NCBI GenBank assembly: GCA_018240935.1
Contig: JAFEEV010000191.1
Span: forward strand, 1 to 8,725
From: Pseudomonadota bacterium
GTDB taxonomy: Bacteria; Pseudomonadota; Gammaproteobacteria; Burkholderiales; Nitrosomonadaceae
Reading direction: 5' to 3'
DNA length: 8,725 bases
The translations under genes and the position numbers were made by a program. Shown here in pieces: positions 5,877 to 8,725 of the stretch; within the stretch, counting starts at the first letter, position 1; each line of letters opens with the position of its first letter. The notes under the pieces are model-generated. The model had not been told where the DNA came from. It saw nothing but the letters and a program-made list of their open reading frames with translations, and did no database searches.

Positions 5877-7253
5877 ATGCCAGCTATTCCTCATGAAATT
5901 TTCAAAGCGTACGACATCCGCGGCGTTGTCGGCAAAACGATCACCGCGGAAAATGTTGAAAAAATCGGTCACGCCATCGGTTCCGAAGCGCGTGCAAGGA
6001 ATCTGACCGCCATCGCCATCGGCCGCGACGGCCGGTTATCCGGAGCGGAGTTATCGCAAGCGCTGGCGCGTGGCATCCGCAAAAGCGGCATCGATGTCGT
6101 GGATGTCGGCATGGTGGCGACACCCATGTTGTACTTCGCCGCGCACGAATTGTGCCGGTACTCCGGCGTCATGGTTACCGGCAGCCATAATCCGCCGGAA
6201 TACAACGGTTTCAAGATCGTGCTGGGCGGCCAGACACTGGCGGCGGACACCATCCAGGCATTGCGCCTGCGCATTGAAAACAACGATCTGACCCAGGGCG
6301 CGGGCAATTACTCCGAACACAATATCGCGGCAACCTATTTGCAGCGCATTACCGGCGACATCAAACTGGCGCGCCCGATCAAAATCGTAGTCGACTGCGG
6401 CAACGGCGTGGCGGGCGCTTATGCCCCGGCACTCTATCGCGGTTTGGGTTGTCAGGTTACCGAATTGTTCTGCGACGTGGACGGCTCTTTTCCCAACCAC
6501 CACCCCGATCCTTCCGTACCGGATAATTTGAACGACGTCATCCAAGCGCTAAAAACGACCGATGCGGAGATCGGTCTGGCATTCGACGGCGACGGCGACC
6601 GGCTCGGCATCGTCACCAAAGATGGCCATATCGTCAATGCCGACCGGCAACTGATGCTGTTCGCCGCCGACGTGCTGTCGCGCAATCCCGGCGGAAAAAT
6701 CATTTTCGACGTGAAATGCACGCGCAATCTGGCGCCGTGGATCCGTCAGCACGGCGGCACGCCGGTGATGTGGAAAACCGGGCATTCGTTCATCAAATCC
6801 AAGCTCATCGAAGAACAAGCGCTATTGGCCGGGGAAATGAGCGGACACTTGTTCTTTAAAGAACGCTGGTACGGCTTCGATGACGGTTTATACGCCGGCG
6901 CGCGTTTGCTGGAATTGCTCAGCCGCGAAAAAGACATCACCGCCACGCTGAAAAACCTCCCCGACAGTCTCAACACGCCGGAATTACAGGTGCGCACAGC
7001 GGAAGGCGAGAATCACGCGCTGATCGCGCAATTGCAGAAAAACGCCGCGTTCGATAATCCGCAACAAATCATCACCACCGACGGTTTGCGGGTGGAATAC
7101 CGCGATGGCTTCGGTTTGGCGCGCGCTTCCAATACCACGCCGGTCGTCGTGCTGCGCTTCGAAGCCGATAATCAAGCCGCGTTGCAGCGCATTCAGGAAG
7201 ATTTCCGCCGCAATCTCCTGCAAGCCAAACCGGACGCGCAACTGCCGTTCTAA
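5877..7253 (+). CDS. Phosphomannomutase / phosphoglucomutase (AlgC/ManB type)
   Basis: The 458-residue product has the four-domain alpha-D-phosphohexomutase layout and the family's usual length of about 460. Signatures in order: FKAYDIRGVVG at 9-19; phosphoserine loop TGSHNPPEYNGFK at 101-113 with catalytic Ser103; DCGNGVAG at 173-180; metal-binding DGDGDR at 237-242; sugar-binding loop GEMSGH at 319-324; and phosphate-binding domain 4 with RVEYRDGFGLARASNTTP at 405-422. It interconverts mannose 6-/1-phosphate and glucose 6-/1-phosphate via a bisphosphate intermediate, feeding GDP-mannose and UDP-glucose for polysaccharide and lipopolysaccharide. The sequence fits the AlgC/ManB/CpsG group but does not settle the preferred substrate, so no symbol is given. 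A GGAT about 10 nt upstream may serve as ribosome site. A 101-bp gap separates it from the zinc-finger gene; nadE follows 24 bp after its stop. Confidence 0.94.
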   Translation: MPAIPHEIFKAYDIRGVVGKTITAENVEKIGHAIGSEARARNLTAIAIGRDGRLSGAELSQALARGIRKSGIDVVDVGMVATPMLYFAAHELCRYSGVMVTGSHNPPEYNGFKIVLGGQTLAADTIQALRLRIENNDLTQGAGNYSEHNIAATYLQRITGDIKLARPIKIVVDCGNGVAGAYAPALYRGLGCQVTELFCDVDGSFPNHHPDPSVPDNLNDVIQALKTTDAEIGLAFDGDGDRLGIVTKDGHIVNADRQLMLFAADVLSRNPGGKIIFDVKCTRNLAPWIRQHGGTPVMWKTGHSFIKSKLIEEQALLAGEMSGHLFFKERWYGFDDGLYAGARLLELLSREKDITATLKNLPDSLNTPELQVRTAEGENHALIAQLQKNAAFDNPQQIITTDGLRVEYRDGFGLARASNTTPVVVLRFEADNQAALQRIQEDFRRNLLQAKPDAQLPF

Positions 7254-7277
7254 TCGCAATCGCGGCCTTGCTCCACG

Positions 7278-8725
7278 ATGCGCATCGCGGCCGCCCAGAT
7301 CAACTGCACCGTCGGCGATATCCCCGGCAATGCCGCCAAGATACTGGCAGTCACGGAACAAGCCAAACAAGCGGGCGCCGCAATAGTCATCACACCCGAG
7401 CTGGCGCTGTGCGGTTACCCTCCCGCCGATTTGCTGCTGCGCGAAGCCTTCTGCCGGTCATGCGATCAAGCCCTGGCGAAACTGGTGCAAGCGGTTCAAG
7501 GCATCACGTTGATCGTTGGTCATCCGCATTTTCAGGACGGCAAGTTGTACAATGCCGCCACAGTGATGCGCGGCGGCAAAATCTTGCACCGTTATCACAA
7601 ACGAGTGCTCAACGCCTCCCCGTTCTTCAACGAACATTACTACTTCGATAGCGGTACTGGCCCCTGCGTTTTCGAGCTTGGCGGCGTAACATTCGGCATC
7701 GCGATTTGCGCCGATTTTTGGCTGGAACAATTACCCGATGCGGCCAGTTATGGTCATCCCGACATTTTGCTGGTACTCAGCGCATCGGCTTTCCATATCG
7801 GCAAGCAAGTCTCCCGCTATCAAATCTCGCACCGCTTCGTCACACACACCGGCATACCGGTGATTCATACCAATCTGGTGGGCGGACAAGATGAACTGGT
7901 TTTCGACGGCGCATCCTTCGTCATGAACGGACAAGGCGAACTCACCCAGCAAGCGGTGGAATTTGCCGAAGCCGTTGAGTTGATCGAGATTCACGCTAAA
8001 CAACCGGTAAAAACCGATCTACCGGCTACGCCATCCGCGATTGCCAGCACTTACCAAGCATTGTGTTTAGGGGTGAAAGATTACGTGCGCAAGAACGGTT
8101 TTCCCGGCGTCATTCTGGGGCTTTCCGGCGGTGTCGATTCCGCCTTGACGCTGGCGATTGCGGTCGATGCGCTCGGCGCGGACCGGGTTAAAACCGTCAT
8201 GATGCCGTCGCGCTACACGGCGGCGATCAGCCGGGAAGATGCCGGCGAAATGGCCGGATTATTGGGCGTAAAGCACACTGAATGCAGCATTCAGCCGTTG
8301 TTTGATCACGCTTTGACCGCCATCGCAAGCGATTTCCGCATTCCGCATGACGCCACGGAAACAACCACCATGCCGGAAAATCTGCAAGCACGCATTCGCG
8401 GCACGTTATTGATGGCGCTATCCAACCACACCGGCGCATTGGTGCTGACAACCGGCAACAAATCCGAAATGGCGATCGGTTATTGCACGCTGTATGGCGA
8501 CATGGCGGGCGGTCTTGCGGTATTGAAAGACGTCAGCAAAACCCGGGTGTATCAACTATGCGAATACCGCAACCGGATCAATCGCGTGATTCCGGAACGC
8601 ATCATCCGGCGCGCCCCATCCGCCGAATTGCGCGCCAACCAAACCGACCAGGACAGCCTGCCGCCGTACGGCATTCTGGATGCCATCATCGAAGCGTACG
8701 TTGAAAAAAGCTATTCACCGGCGGA
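7278..8725 (+). CDS. nadE: Glutamine-dependent NAD+ synthetase (partial, C-terminus off the right edge)
   Basis: The frame is open from ATG 7278 to the window edge, 482 complete codons; the usual length is about 540, so roughly 55-60 residues are missing. It makes NAD from deamido-NAD and ATP using ammonia released from glutamine. The N-terminal nitrilase-type glutaminase domain (about 1-240) has the triad Glu41 (ITPELALCGYPP), Lys108 (YHKRVL) and Cys144 (IAICADFW). The synthetase domain begins near 255, with P-loop LSGGVDSAL at 282-290, then PENLQARIRG at 366-375 and TTGNKSEMAIGYCTLYGDMAGG at 391-412. Odd points: the usual LPN after the catalytic lysine reads LNA, and the residue after the nucleophile cysteine is Ala rather than the usual Glu. 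The start codon has no Shine-Dalgarno match, but MRIAAAQINCTVGD is the standard family N-terminus. It lies 24 bp after the mutase gene and is probably cotranscribed with it. Confidence 0.95.
   Translation, partial: MRIAAAQINCTVGDIPGNAAKILAVTEQAKQAGAAIVITPELALCGYPPADLLLREAFCRSCDQALAKLVQAVQGITLIVGHPHFQDGKLYNAATVMRGGKILHRYHKRVLNASPFFNEHYYFDSGTGPCVFELGGVTFGIAICADFWLEQLPDAASYGHPDILLVLSASAFHIGKQVSRYQISHRFVTHTGIPVIHTNLVGGQDELVFDGASFVMNGQGELTQQAVEFAEAVELIEIHAKQPVKTDLPATPSAIASTYQALCLGVKDYVRKNGFPGVILGLSGGVDSALTLAIAVDALGADRVKTVMMPSRYTAAISREDAGEMAGLLGVKHTECSIQPLFDHALTAIASDFRIPHDATETTTMPENLQARIRGTLLMALSNHTGALVLTTGNKSEMAIGYCTLYGDMAGGLAVLKDVSKTRVYQLCEYRNRINRVIPERIIRRAPSAELRANQTDQDSLPPYGILDAIIEAYVEKSYSPA

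Noticed and set aside
6051..6545. 164-codon minus-strand frame inside the phosphohexomutase gene
   Set aside because: It is fully antisense to conserved motifs of the mutase; composition is that of a reverse-frame shadow.

Overview
The window looks like ordinary chromosomal DNA from a Gram-negative proteobacterium. A betaproteobacterium of the Nitrosomonadaceae type is my best guess. This rests on the protein styles (Hsp15, hydrolase-OsmC fusion, NDUFS6-like zinc-finger protein next to ilvE, AlgC-type mutase, glutamine-dependent NadE), intermediate GC, and a repeat-containing protein of a kind I associate with Nitrosomonas. The genus assignment is inference and was not searched. No rRNA, tRNA, CRISPR array, prophage or complete insertion sequence was seen.

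Layout. Positions 1-2195 hold a compact minus-strand cluster, read right to left: a fused alpha/beta hydrolase-OsmC protein, the S4-domain heat-shock protein Hsp15 (hslR), and a class II aldolase/adducin-type protein cut by the left edge. Gaps of 7 and 15 bp suggest one transcript, with a plausible promoter at 2227-2254. Positions 2363-3232 (minus) carry a predicted helical protein with a clear internal duplication of about 67 residues, resembling the N-terminal modules of DUF4214/S-layer-type secreted proteins. The divergent intergenic stretch 3233-3604 contains a candidate miniature inverted-repeat element (3428-3570) with perfect 17-bp terminal repeats and further subterminal complementarity. 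It lies between the duplicated protein and the next, divergently transcribed gene.

From 3605 to the right edge all genes are on the plus strand: a compact, divergent GpsA-like glycerol-3-phosphate dehydrogenase; ilvE (branched-chain aminotransferase); a 67-residue CHCC zinc-finger protein; a phosphomannomutase/phosphoglucomutase of the AlgC/ManB type; and glutamine-dependent NAD+ synthetase (nadE), cut by the right edge with roughly the last 10% missing.

Functionally this is mostly core metabolism: phospholipid precursor or related NAD(P)-linked chemistry, branched-chain amino acids, sugar phosphates for the cell envelope, NAD, plus a stress/ribosome-rescue pair. I do not see a convincing undescribed multi-gene system. 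The points most worth a second look are the miniature inverted-repeat element, the stand-alone duplicated protein beside it, and key-residue changes in the GpsA-like and aldolase-like proteins.
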